Shown here piece by piece: positions 37,662-47,945 of a stretch of 64,000 bases of DNA (position 1 is its first letter; each line of letters starts with the position of its first letter). The notes below the pieces were generated by a model. The model made no database searches. It had not been told where the DNA came from and saw nothing but the letters and a program-made list of their open reading frames with translations. Source of the DNA: Formicarius rufipectus (lineage: Eukaryota > Chordata > Aves > Passeriformes > Formicariidae); NCBI GenBank assembly GCA_013399695.1, contig VXAU01001255.1:234169-298168 (forward strand), in the 5' to 3' direction. The position numbers were made by a program, and so were the translations under genes.

Positions 37662-38867
37662 CATGTTCCTGAGGAAAAATACTGTAAACAACAAATCCTG
37701 CCGAAAAGAAAAAAAAAAAAAAGAAATAATAATTAATGATAACAAAAGAAAGTCGATTTCTGCATGACGTTTAAGTTAGTCTGCCCTGAACAGTACTATT
37801 CTGAAACAATGCTGTATAAATGTCAAGCTGATTAAATTTTATTGAAAAGTGTAACTATAATAAGATGCTTATAACAAAACAGTATTAAGGTGGCTCTGTT
37901 TCTACTGAGGTATTTCCTTTGTTGTGCATTCTGTGCAAAAAAATGAAAAAAAGCCAAACCAATAACAGTAAGCTTAAAAAAAATAAATTCTTTATACTCA
38001 TGGATCAGATGCCCAATGTTTGCTGCACTCCGATTTATATTGTCTGAGAAAGCAGTCCAGAATTTTCTTATTTGTTAGTGATTTCCTTACAAGTTCAGCG
38101 GTGTCCAAGAATTTCTACTTGTGATGACAGGAGCACATTGTATCTCTAGCATTCCTGCTGTGTACCACTGTTAACCAGAAGACTTTGTCTCAGATTTTTT
38201 ATAAAAAGTAATTGAAACCAACAGGTAAGAGATAGGTGTTGGATCTGAGAAGACTTTGTGTTTAAGATGCTGTATATTTCACTGTAAATAGTTTTTTCTC
38301 TCTCCAAATTTCCCTGTGGTGCCTCAATAATCTGTACCATGACACTGCCAATTTTACACATTCCATCTAATTTTGACTTTAGCCGGTTGGATTTCCTAAC
38401 TTTCTTTGTTTCTGTGTTGACACACATCATTCTACTGCAATTAACTTACAAATGCCCTTTGTAGAAGGAAAAAGCATAATTCCTTTAGTTATGAAAGAAA
38501 AAGAAAATTGTTTTTCCCTGAGTGTCAGGACATGCTGTGTTGGTGAAAGCTGCACTTTCCATTAAGGGATATGAAATGCCATTAGCTTTGGCATGTGCTG
38601 ATTTTTGCTGTTCTTTTGTTCACACTCTAAGTGCAGACTGAGACATTTTAGTAAAATTCTCAAAAATATAGTCAGTTTCAGTGGGACTGCCTATCTTTTG
38701 TCAAAGCAGGAGGCAGTCACAAGCTGGATTCTCCATAAAGAACGTAGGTGTTGCACCACTGTTTCAGTCTAATGTGTGTTCCTCAATGTAACAAATGTAT
38801 TTCTGGGTTGCATTTCCTGTAGTTTTGTTGAAAGTCATGATATTGGTATAAAAAATCTGTTCATGGA
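37662..38867. other. Unique AT-rich DNA, no gene recognised
   Basis: Short poly-A at about 37710. A 94-codon minus-strand frame (38146-38430) is not recognisable. Confidence 0.6.
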
Positions 38868-39569
38868 TGTTCTGGTTATAGTAGCCAAGATCAGTTTGTC
38901 ACTGTGTGGATGTGTATTCTAAACCCTCTATGTCATTTTTCTAATGACCTGCTCACAATGGCCCATTTGCAGCAGCTGCCCAGGGCACACACGACCCCTC
39001 AGGCTACAAGATGAGTGTTTAGGAACTTCTGTGAGTTAAGGACATTTTCCTGCCTCCACACCCATCTGAGGGATCATGTCTGCTAATGGGTCATCAAGGA
39101 TGCCAAAAATATGCCATTGTTCATCACAGAGTAAATCACCCACTGTGAAACTCCCCACCCTGGGGGAGGGATTGGGCGTTTCCATCTGAGCCCAAGCATA
39201 GATAAGCTTGGGGTTTTGGGACTGGGATCTCTCATCAGATCCAGAGGAGGACCAGAGCCTCGACCAGACTGAGACTGCCACTGGACTGCAACCATCATCT
39301 TCACCAGCAGATTTCTTCCTTTCTTCTTAATTTGAAGGATTAAGCCCCTCTCAGGAGGGGCCACGTGGTGTTCAGCACAGGGGTTGATGAGCTCCATTCA
39401 TCATGCCCCCACTGTGCTGGGCTGTACATCTGGGGTTTTTTGTGGGCCAAACAGATTTCCCTTTTGTCTCAGTGTATTTTGTGATCTTTTATTAAGTTTT
39501 TATTCTGACTTGCAATCCCATTCTGAGGTGGATTCATTTCTCCTGTCAGTTTAACTCTAAACCAGCACA
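38868..39569 (+). mobile_element. Solo LTR, family A copy 1 (ERVL-like)
   Basis: 702 bases from TGTTCTGGTTATAG to CTCTAAACCAGCACA. The ends are related inverted repeats (TGTnCTGGTTT type). It is flanked by ATGGA (38863-38867) and AGGGA (39570-39574), a 5-base target-site duplication with one mismatch. It is the same element, in inverted orientation, as the copies at 44.1 and 52.3 kb. The TATA-like position reads ATAGATAAG (39198-39206) and the possible poly(A) signal ATTAAG, both decayed relative to the other copies. No internal retroviral genes. It is the most diverged of the three by eye, so probably the oldest. A 5-base duplication and CTGGTTT ends fit avian ERVL-type LTRs; class is inferred. 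Confidence 0.9.
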
Positions 39570-41359
39570 AGGGAGATGCCTTTTCTCACTCTCCCCATGG
39601 GGCCAAAAGGGCTGAGAACACATTCAGGGGTGTTTCTGTTTCTTTTTTCTCTGCCCAGCATTTTGGTGGCATCTTGTCCATGGTCTGTTTTCCTGAGGAA
39701 CAGCAGAGCTTGTCCATGAGCATGAAACTTGCCAGATTTTCAACGTTCTAGCATCAGCAGTCAGAAGCATCTTACTACAATAGGTCAGGCAGGGGTAGGA
39801 GGTCATACTGTTAGCTGGGTGAGACTTTCTGTTCTTTTACTTTCTGTGCCTAAATCATATTTACATAAATCCAGAGCATGAGTTTAGAGACAGATTTTTT
39901 TTATTTAGTGTTTTTCCGTCTCCCATTGTGCTTTAAGTTTTAGCAGTTTATTTACCTCTGTTTCCCTCCCCTTTTCTTTAAATTACACTATTTGATTGAT
40001 AGGTAATTTATGAGCGTTTCAAATAACCTACCAGCTTTTTCAATGTAATTTCCAACCTTATCACTTATCTGCCTCCTGCTGATCTTCTAAGACCCTGTTT
40101 ATAGACAAATTCCCAAAGGAGTTGCAGTCCCAGGTACACTATGCTCTTTCCAGGGCCAAGGCCTAAAAAAGGGCTGTAAAGCACCTGTGCAGTGCTTTGA
40201 CATCTTTACACATATTCTTAAATGGGATTCTGGCATGTGCCTGTTTATTGGGAGGACTTTTTTGTGCAACAGGCCCAGATATTGTGTGTTCCCAGGCACT
40301 AGTAAAGACATGTTTTCTCTTTCTCCTCTATATTCTTCAAATGGCAAGACATCAGTCCTCATGCCAACAAGGCGGATGTGAAAAACAAAGAAATCCTTCC
40401 TGACAGGCACTGTAGAACAAGCTGGCCACCAGTTCCTGACTATATCTATGATAAAGGCCACCACAGCTATCAGAAACAAAGGAAGTTCAGAAACTGTCAG
40501 AAATCTCAACACAGTATTGCAATGTGTCTTTATGACTCTTCCAAACCTCCTGATAATTCTCCTGCTCCCCCTGCTTAGCCAAGAGCTACCCTGGCAACTT
40601 TTGGGCAGAAGACCTCTGTGTGCTGGTAACAGAACTTCTCTGGATAGAGTAGGTACATTACCTAGGCTATGCTGCAAAATATCTTCATTTCCATTTTATT
40701 TTACAGAACCCCACAGAGGTTTGTATTTCCTTCTCCATTGATTTTTTGAAACCAGTCATTTTTATTAACAACTTCTCTTTCTTGTTCATTTATCCAGAGA
40801 TTTCACTGCTATTATTACTATTTTCCTCCCTGACCCAGTCTCTTTAGCCGTTGGTCAGAAAATCTTTTACTTTTCCCTTCAATCCTAAAATTTTCTAGTT
40901 TAGGGCTCTTTAACCAATAAAGATTTATTTTTACTTTAGCTGTGCTCTGCTCTATCACCATAGTAACTTTATTTGTTTTATTAACCTGCTCTTGAACACA
41001 GCACTGTGGCTGAGGAAGGAAAGAATGGCTCAGTACTGTGCAGGACCCAAGGTGAGTATTGTTGGGAGGGGCCATAACCATTTATTCACTGTTTGACCCA
41101 TGCATACATGGCTATTTGGGATGAGGGTGGTGGGAAGATTTTTCCAGTGTATAAAAGAGCATGAAGTCTATACAGGCAACTACCAGGATAGCCAGGTTCA
41201 TAGGACATTAACAATCTATGCAGGATGGCTGGTAAAGGAGAGCTCTGAGTGAACTACATCTTGTTACCTTTTGTGTTGGAAAGGAGGAGAAGCCCTCATA
41301 TTTTTCCCCTTTGTTTTTTACAAATGAAAGCAAAGTGTTTTCAGGGCTGCTAACGTGCC
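39570..41359. other. Unique DNA with one long open frame
   Basis: Moderately GC-richer than its surroundings. It contains the 192-codon minus-strand frame at 40099-40677 and a plus-strand TATAAAAG at 41152-41159 with no recognised transcript. Confidence 0.45.
40099..40677 (-). other. Unrecognised 192-codon open frame, status uncertain
   Basis: An ATG-to-stop frame of 192 codons, the longest here not explained by low complexity or N runs. The predicted protein is basic at residues 34-50 (SRGSRRIIRRFGRVIK), has one hydrophobic stretch at about residues 65-80 (PLFLIAVVAFIIDIV) that could span a membrane, and a mixed tail. I recognise no family. No promoter, splice signals or Kozak context support it, and plus-strand frames overlap it. 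It could be chance, a retroelement remnant or a processed fragment. A frame this long is uncommon by chance in AT-rich DNA, so it is listed, but I would not call it a gene. Confidence 0.2.
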
Positions 41360-41553
41360 GAAGGTTTGGGAAGGTTTGGGAAGGTTTGAGAAGGGAAGGG
41401 AAAGGGAAGGTTTGGGAAGGTTTGGGAAGGTTTGGGAAAGGTTTGGGAAAGGTTTGGGAAAGGTTTGGGAAAGGTTTGGGAAAGGTTTGGGAAAGGGAAG
41501 GGGAAAGGGAAGGGGAAAGGGAAGGGGAAGGGGAAGGGGAAAGGGAAGGGGAA
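41360..41553. repeat. Purine-rich minisatellite running into an assembly gap
   Basis: Tandem units change along the array: GGGAAGGTTT (10 bases), then GGGAAAGGTTT (11 bases, about six copies), then T-free GGGAAAGGGAAG and GGGAAG units. It continues up to the N gap at 41554. The plus strand is almost all G and A in the last 70 bases. Confidence 0.95.
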
Positions 41554-41964
41554 NNNNNNNNNNNNNNNNNNNNNNNNNNNNNNNNNNNNNNNNNNNNNNN
41601 NNNNNNNNNNNNNNNNNNNNNNNNNNNNNNNNNNNNNNNNNNNNNNNNNNNNNNNNNNNNNNNNNNNNNNNNNNNNNNNNNNNNNNNNNNNNNNNNNNNN
41701 NNNNNNNNNNNNNNNNNNNNNNNNNNNNNNNNNNNNNNNNNNNNNNNNNNNNNNNNNNNNNNNNNNNNNNNNNNNNNNNNNNNNNNNNNNNNNNNNNNNN
41801 NNNNNNNNNNNNNNNNNNNNNNNNNNNNNNNNNNNNNNNNNNNNNNNNNNNNNNNNNNNNNNNNNNNNNNNNNNNNNNNNNNNNNNNNNNNNNNNNNNNN
41901 NNNNNNNNNNNNNNNNNNNNNNNNNNNNNNNNNNNNNNNNNNNNNNNNNNNNNNNNNNNNNNNN
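41554..41964. other. Assembly gap (411 N)
   Basis: Unresolved sequence between two purine-rich repeat arrays, most likely more of the same minisatellite. The real size is unknown. Long frames reported through it are meaningless. Confidence 0.98.
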
Positions 41965-42005
41965 GGAAGGGAAAAGGAAGGGAAAAGGAAGGGAAAAGGA
42001 AGGGA
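41965..42005. repeat. Purine-rich minisatellite, right side of gap
   Basis: GGAAGGGAAAA repeated (11-base unit), a further variant of the array on the left of the gap, ending in gggaatggtggg. Confidence 0.93.
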
Positions 42006-42751
42006 ATGGTGGGAGCTAGCAGGGGTGCTCCTTATTCTTGAAAGCTTTAGAAGAGGAATTAAAATAAAGGAATTCAGGTTGTTTGTTTGGAATAGTTGTG
42101 AGGCAAAGAAAGGAATGAAAGGGAAAGATAATTCTGAGTTTTTTGTTTTTTTTTCTTTGGGGATGATGCAATGAGTGTATGGAGGAATGTGAGTGTAGTT
42201 TGTAGGATCCATTTTGTCCAATGTCATCCAGCAATATCCTCAGCATGAGTGTGGTGCAAAAAGTGGGTGCCTACAGAGAATGTGAAAACTGGGAAAGCGC
42301 ATCTTGGCATATTATAGAGATTTTTATGTTTGGCTTTGTAACATCTTACACAGACAGAAACAGGCTGATGTGATTTCCATAGTAATGGTCACTTAATAAC
42401 CTCTAATTGATCCTCCATGTCTGCCAGCAGGTCATCAATCAACCAAACCCGTGCGTGATCCTGGCAAGGATGTTTGTGTTCTCATGAGTCAATAAGTCAT
42501 CTATGTATGAGACTCATCCATGTGATGCTGCTAAATCTGGTCTAAAGCAGCAGCTGTCAGCTCCTCCAGGACAGCCATTTCCAGGAATATATTCAGAAGG
42601 TGCAACTGGCTTCCCTCTACAAAGGGATCAGTAACTTATCTCTTGATCAATAAAAGCCACAAAGGATAGGACTTGATTAGGTGACCAAGTACTACAGTCC
42701 ACAAAGACTCTTTGGACAGTATATTTGGTATGTGAGGTAGACAAGTAGTGT
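42006..42751. other. Unique DNA, no gene recognised
   Basis: No coding region or known repeat identified between the minisatellite and the CR1 3' end. Confidence 0.6.
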
Positions 42752-42863
42752 GTTTGGACACAATTCTGAGTAATATGCTCTGGGAGACGCTCCTTGAGCA
42801 GGGAGATTGGACTTGATGCCTTCCAGGTGGTCACTCCCAACCTTGCCCATTCTGTGATTCTGT
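42752..42863 (+). mobile_element. CR1 LINE 3' end
   Basis: tttggacacaattctgagta, then 'tgctctgggaga..ctccttgagcagggagattggacttgatgccttccaggtggtcactcccaac', ending cattctgtgattctg. This is the CR1 sense terminus, about 110 bases. Confidence 0.93.
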
Positions 42864-44116
42864 TATCTGGGGTGTGTGACAAAGGCCTTTAGAAAGGCTT
42901 ACGAGACAGACATGCAGTTAAGATATAGTCTTGGATACACTGAACACCATGCATGCAGGTTGTCTGTTCTAGAAAGACCTTGCTTTGTACAACACAGGCA
43001 CAAGACATCTGTGCCAAAGGTGATCAGAGGTAACATTTGCCTTATTATGGGGAATTTGAGGTACAGTTACAACTTTCCATTATATTTTCTGACTCTGCCA
43101 CAAACATATGCATTCCTTACACTCAAAAATTAACTACTGGGACAACATTACTACAAAAACGCAAAAAAGAAGAGAAGGCTTATGAAGCATGCTTTTCAAA
43201 GCGCAATTACTTTTCTTTACAGAACTTGCCAGCAACCTGCAGTTTCACCTTCTTTCCTTTCCAGTAGCAAAGCCCTGGCAAGGGAGGTTGACACACTATT
43301 TCAACTCATCTGGTTCCTTCATCTAGTGATTGTTAAATATTCATTATGATGCCAAGCCTGTGTGGGATTTCTAAATGTTCTCACTTTCAAAGGTTAGTAA
43401 GGTCAAAGATTGCTTACTTCCCAAGATGAATTATACAATCATACTTAGAGAAAAAGAAGCTATCAGGCTCAAGACTCTTCCCTGATTAATATGGCACAGC
43501 AAGTGGTATCTCATGTGTTAACAAGCAGGTGTAAAGTGATTTAAATAATATGAAATCCAATGCAAAATGAAAGCATGTACTGATATAGAATGGGTAAAAA
43601 ATTAGACTGCAGTTTTGATAATACATGTAAACATTTCACAGTAGTTCTTTCAGGCAAGATCAATACCAAATGCTCCACAGCCTGTGAACAAAATCTGAGA
43701 TAAAGTATTAAAATAATTTGAAGGGAAAAAGGATTTGTTTTCATGTCAGATTTGAAAATGAGAGAGCATGAGATATTCAGAAATACATGCTAGTAAAGTG
43801 ATAGGGATTACATATTTTTATATGAGGTCAGCTGGTCATAAAGTTCTAGAAATTCCTGCTCTTCTCTATATTGCAAATCATTCTGTAGAATTTGATGCAT
43901 GAAGGGAAACATAACATATTCTCTGAAAGAAAAGGATTCATCATTGAAGGATAACAGTAGATGCACCAAAGAACAAGTTCGGAGCTGCAAACAAAATTGT
44001 TTGGGTTGTCTGCCAAGATTCTGATGCTAAAAAATTAAATATGGAAAATTGTTATCCAAAATTGGTATCTGAGGCTTCATGTCTGCATTCCCCAGAACAA
44101 AAAACAAAAACAATAT
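42864..44116. other. Unique AT-rich DNA, no gene recognised
   Basis: Nothing recognised. A short A-rich run (aaaaaacaaaaac) directly precedes the LTR at 44117. Confidence 0.6.
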
Positions 44117-44806
44117 TGCGCTGGTTTAGAGTTAAACTGACAGGAGAAATAAATCCACTTCAGAATGGGATTGCAAGTCAGAATAACAATTTAATAAAAG
44201 ATCACAAAATACACTGAGACAGAAGGGAAATTCTTTTGTGCCACAAAAACACCAGATGTACAGCCCAGCACAGTGGGGCACAAGCAGAATGGAGCTCACC
44301 AACCCCTGCGCTGAGCACCACGTGACCCCCCTGAGTTTAAAGTAAGAAGAAAGGAAGAAATCTGCTGGTGAAGATGATGGTTGCAGTCCAGTGGCAGTCT
44401 CAGTCTGGTCGAGGCTCTGGTCCTCCTCTGGATCTGATGAGAGCTCCCAGTTCCAAAACCCCAAGCTTATATCCACTTGGGCTCAGATGGGAATGCCCAG
44501 TCCCTCCCCTAGGTTGGAGAGTTCCACAATGGGTGATTTACTCTGTGAGGTGAACAGTGGCATATTATTGGCATCCCTGATGGCCCATTAGCAGTTATGA
44601 CCCCTTATGTGGGTGTGGAGGCAGGAGAACTTCCTTATCTCACAGAAGTTCCTAAACACTCATTTTGTACCCTGAGGGGTTGGATGTGCCCAGAGCAGCT
44701 GCTGCAAATGGTTCATTGTGAGCAGTTCATGAGAAAAATGACATAGAGGGTTTAGAATACACACCCACCCAGTGACAAACTGATCCTGACTACTAAAACC
44801 AGGACA
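44117..44806 (-). mobile_element. Solo LTR, family A copy 2 (ERVL-like)
   Basis: 690 bases. On the plus strand it runs from TGCGCTGGTTTAGAG to TACTAAAACCAGGACA, so it is inverted relative to the 38.9 kb copy. Flanks are AATAT (44112-44116) and AACAT (44807-44811), a 5-base duplication with one mismatch. Read on the minus strand it has a TATA-like ATATAAG (44466-44472) followed by ATTAAA (44190-44195), a possible poly(A) signal, the order expected for an LTR. The opposite strand also has AATAAA here, so orientation is likely but not certain. No internal genes. Confidence 0.92.
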
Positions 44807-45222
44807 AACATATTTTAGTAGTATCTTCATTATTGAGCACTTACAGATCTACTTTTTATAACAACTGCTAAGACAAATTGGAGTAACATCTCATCCTATG
44901 CAATGCATCCTGGGGCATGTGAGATTCAATAATGAAGATTTTTAGTTGATACTATGAATCCTTTCCTTGTCTGAATTCTTTTTATTATTTTATAGGGGCG
45001 GCAGTGAGGGGGGAGGAAGATAAAAGCCTCTTGTAAGTTCCTAGCAGAAACCAGTATTTTTTTCTACATGTCTAGTTGTCATGGAATTAGAGTTTATCTT
45101 CTGAGTTTTGCAAGTGTGTCTATACGGGACCCAGAATTTCTATAATATAAGCACTAAGGTTTGTTTTTCCACGCCTGAACATTAAGGGAAAAAAACTGAA
45201 ATATTCCTGGCAATATCAGTGA
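44807..45222. other. Unique AT-rich DNA between LTR and CR1
   Basis: No feature recognised. Confidence 0.6.
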
Positions 45223-45352
45223 CAGAATCATAGAATACTAGGTTGGAAGGAGACCTCAAGGATCATATTGTACAGTCGTCCTCAGCAAAAACATGGTCTA
45301 GACAAAATGAGCCAGCACCCTGACCAAACAGATCTTAAAACTGTCCAATGCC
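45223..45352 (-). mobile_element. CR1 LINE 3'-end fragment
   Basis: cagaatcatagaatactagg, then 'ttggaaggagacctcaaggatcat', then 'aaaacatggtctagacaaaatgagccagcaccctgacc..cttaaaactgtccaatg'. This is the antisense 3' end of a CR1 variant whose inner block reads gcatggtctagacaaggtgg, different from the other copies here. Confidence 0.9.
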
Positions 45353-47290
45353 TTGAAAACAAAACATCTTCCCTCATTTATTGTGCAAAAGAATTGGAAA
45401 AGCAGAATACTACTTGAATATCTTCGTCTCTGCCTCTATAAAAACTGGAGCAGAGCTATAGCACCCACATTCATCCATTCCTATTTCAGGTTGGTACTGA
45501 CTGCTTATAACTCACATTTGAGCTATTCCCTGGAAAGATGAACTTTTCAGGAAAAGAGATTTTCATATTTTAAAATAGAATGATCAAATTAGGTACCTGA
45601 CATTTTGTGCAATATACCGGGCCTGTATGAATTTGCATAAAAGAATATCTAAAGTGCACACTGGATGTGTTCTTTTGACTTTAGTCCACACCTGGACAAG
45701 AAAAGAATGTGCATGTGTTTCAAAGGAGACGTATTTTTTAAATACACAGAAAGATTTTTAAATATGGAATTCATTCCTCCAATGCAGAGCGGTAGAAACA
45801 CACTACTTGAATTGTTTCTTCCACAGAATCAGCTCGACCCTCAGCTTTGGGGAGCTTGGGACAATTACATTGAATCATTTCAGTGATAACAGATGCAGAA
45901 ATTGTCTTGATATTAATACTCATGAAGATGGAGAAAAGATTTGCCACAGAAATGGTGATAGCTAGTCCAGGATTCATATTATTAGGAAATTGAGCCTTAG
46001 AGAAAGAGACAAGACGAAACCTTGCAGATGTTTCCATTTCATGTTTCTCCTTAGTTCACCCAGTAAAGCTGTAGTAAATCTTTTTAAGCAGACAGTTGAG
46101 GAGCTATTAGCAGATGTGTAAAGATCAAGTAAATTAAAACCTCTTGTCAAGGAGGCTGTTGCATCAGAGAGCCATCCACTTGTTTGGCTGCGTGACCAGG
46201 ATGCTTTAATGCTGAAATATATCAGGCTTGTTTATGTTAGAGAGTGTGACATACTTCTGTGGCACCATCCATGACATCAAACTATATGGTCATACGAAAA
46301 ATTCCACAAGCCGGACTTTTTGAGTTTAATTCTTACTTTGAGCAGGAAAAAGTTGTTTTGTGACACTTTGTTAAATGAAGCTTTAAAAAATTACATAATT
46401 AGCTAGTATAATTAAACATTATTGAGGTGTTCCAACTGAACAGTTATCCAAGATCATGCAAAACTGGCAAGAAACAGTTCTATTTTAAATGCAGTATGTC
46501 TTCCAGATGGTCTTTTAAATAATAATAGTCACACAATTTAATTAATCATGCGATTATTACTTAATAATTGAAGACAATATAGACGTTAAAATGTGATATT
46601 TAAAATACAGTTGGTACAAAGAATTAAAATTATAACACCAGCCTATAAATTAATAGAGCATAGATCTGGTATAACGAATAATACTAGTAGCAGAATAAAG
46701 TCTTAAATATTACCTTATTGTTGAAAACAATGATGGACAGGTAGCTATTAAGTTATTTCTGTTCTGCATTAGTTAGAAATACATTCTGATCATAACATCC
46801 AAGTTATTAAAATGTCATATAATATAAATTCTTAGCAGACATTCAGCTAACAAAAAAAAAGACCATGGGAGTGCTTGAATGATGTTTTGCATTTTATGAT
46901 AGCTTTTCCTCTATATCCTATTGGATTCCCATTGCTGCAGTTCAAGCTGATGCACAAAAAGTGTGAACAGTAGTCAGAGAAATTCTATTTCCTGGAAAGC
47001 TTGCATCACTCATCTGGTTAATTTGCCTGGAAAGTTCTGGGGACATCAAAAAGGTCTGTGGATAACTTTGAAAGCATTAGTGATTTAGTGACTCATGGCA
47101 GGGATTAACCCAGATTAAAACTGAAATTTGAAATAAAAATAGTATTTCATAAACTTTCCCTGTACTTAGCTAGCAGATCAAGCCTATATGTAGTTCATTT
47201 CATATACTTTCTTGGACTGAGGCACTGCTATTAGTAGAGATTGCACCTGATCCTGGATACAGGCCTCATCTGTGCATAGGAGATACAGCA
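45353..47290. other. Unique AT-rich DNA, no gene recognised
   Basis: No coding region or repeat could be supported. Confidence 0.6.
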
Positions 47291-47945
47291 ATAGAATCAT
47301 AGAACATTTTGGGTTGGAAGGAACCTTCAAAGTTCATCTTCCCCACTGCCCTGTTGTGGGCAGGCACATGTTTCATTGGATCAAGTAGCTTCATCTACAC
47401 CTGACCATGAACATTTACAGTATTGTAGCATCCACTTCCTGGGGAAAGTTGTTCCAGTCTTACCATCCTTCTTGTCAAAAACTTTTCTTAACATCAAATC
47501 TAAAGGTAAACCCTTTTAATTTAAAACCATTGCCCCTTGTCCTCTCACTACAGGCCTTGGCAAAAAGTCTCTCTCTTTCTTTGTCCCTGTCTTTCTTATA
47601 AAAGCACTTTCAGTATTGAAAGGCTGCAATCTGCCCAGATCCTCCAGGCTGAACACACCAACTTAGTCTTTCTTCATAGCAGAGGTATTCCAGCCCTCTG
47701 ATCATTTCTGTCATCCCTCTCTGGACCTGGTCTCTAACATGAGGTTCGCATGGGCTCCTTCTCCAGTCTGTCCAGGTCCCTCTGGATGGCATCTCATCCT
47801 TCAGGGTGCATCAGTTGCATCACCCAGCTTGGTGTCATCTGCAAATCTGCTTTGGGTTCACCTGATCCCTTCATCTATGACATTAATGAAGATATTAAAT
47901 AGCTTGATTCCTAACAAGGATTTAGTTACTGAGCATCAGGTGAGC
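47291..47945 (-). mobile_element. CR1 LINE, long antisense 3' fragment
   Basis: The longest CR1 copy here, about 650 bases. Blocks in order: tagaatcatagaacattttg, 'gggttggaaggaaccttcaaagttcatc', 'cttcctggggaaagttgttccagtc', 'aaaaccattgccccttgtcctctcactac', 'tattgaaaggctgcaatctgcccagatcctccaggctgaacacacc', 'attccagccctctgatcatttctgtc', 'ccctctggatggcatctc', 'cacccagcttggtgtcatctgcaaatctgct', 'gaagatattaaatagc'. The last blocks lie near the end of ORF2 and are no longer coding. Confidence 0.96.

Noticed and set aside
41152..41159. TATAAAAG as a host promoter
   Set aside because: An isolated match with no transcript, downstream coding region or LTR ends around it.
41208..42227. Long open frames (up to 339 codons) on both strands
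   Set aside because: They run through 411 N and a purine-rich minisatellite; not real proteins.
44368..44591. Plus-strand frames that recur in identical form near 52.5 kb and look like a conserved protein
   Set aside because: They recur only because the same LTR is present at both sites; LTRs are noncoding here, and the 39.0-39.4 kb minus-strand frames are the same LTR inverted.
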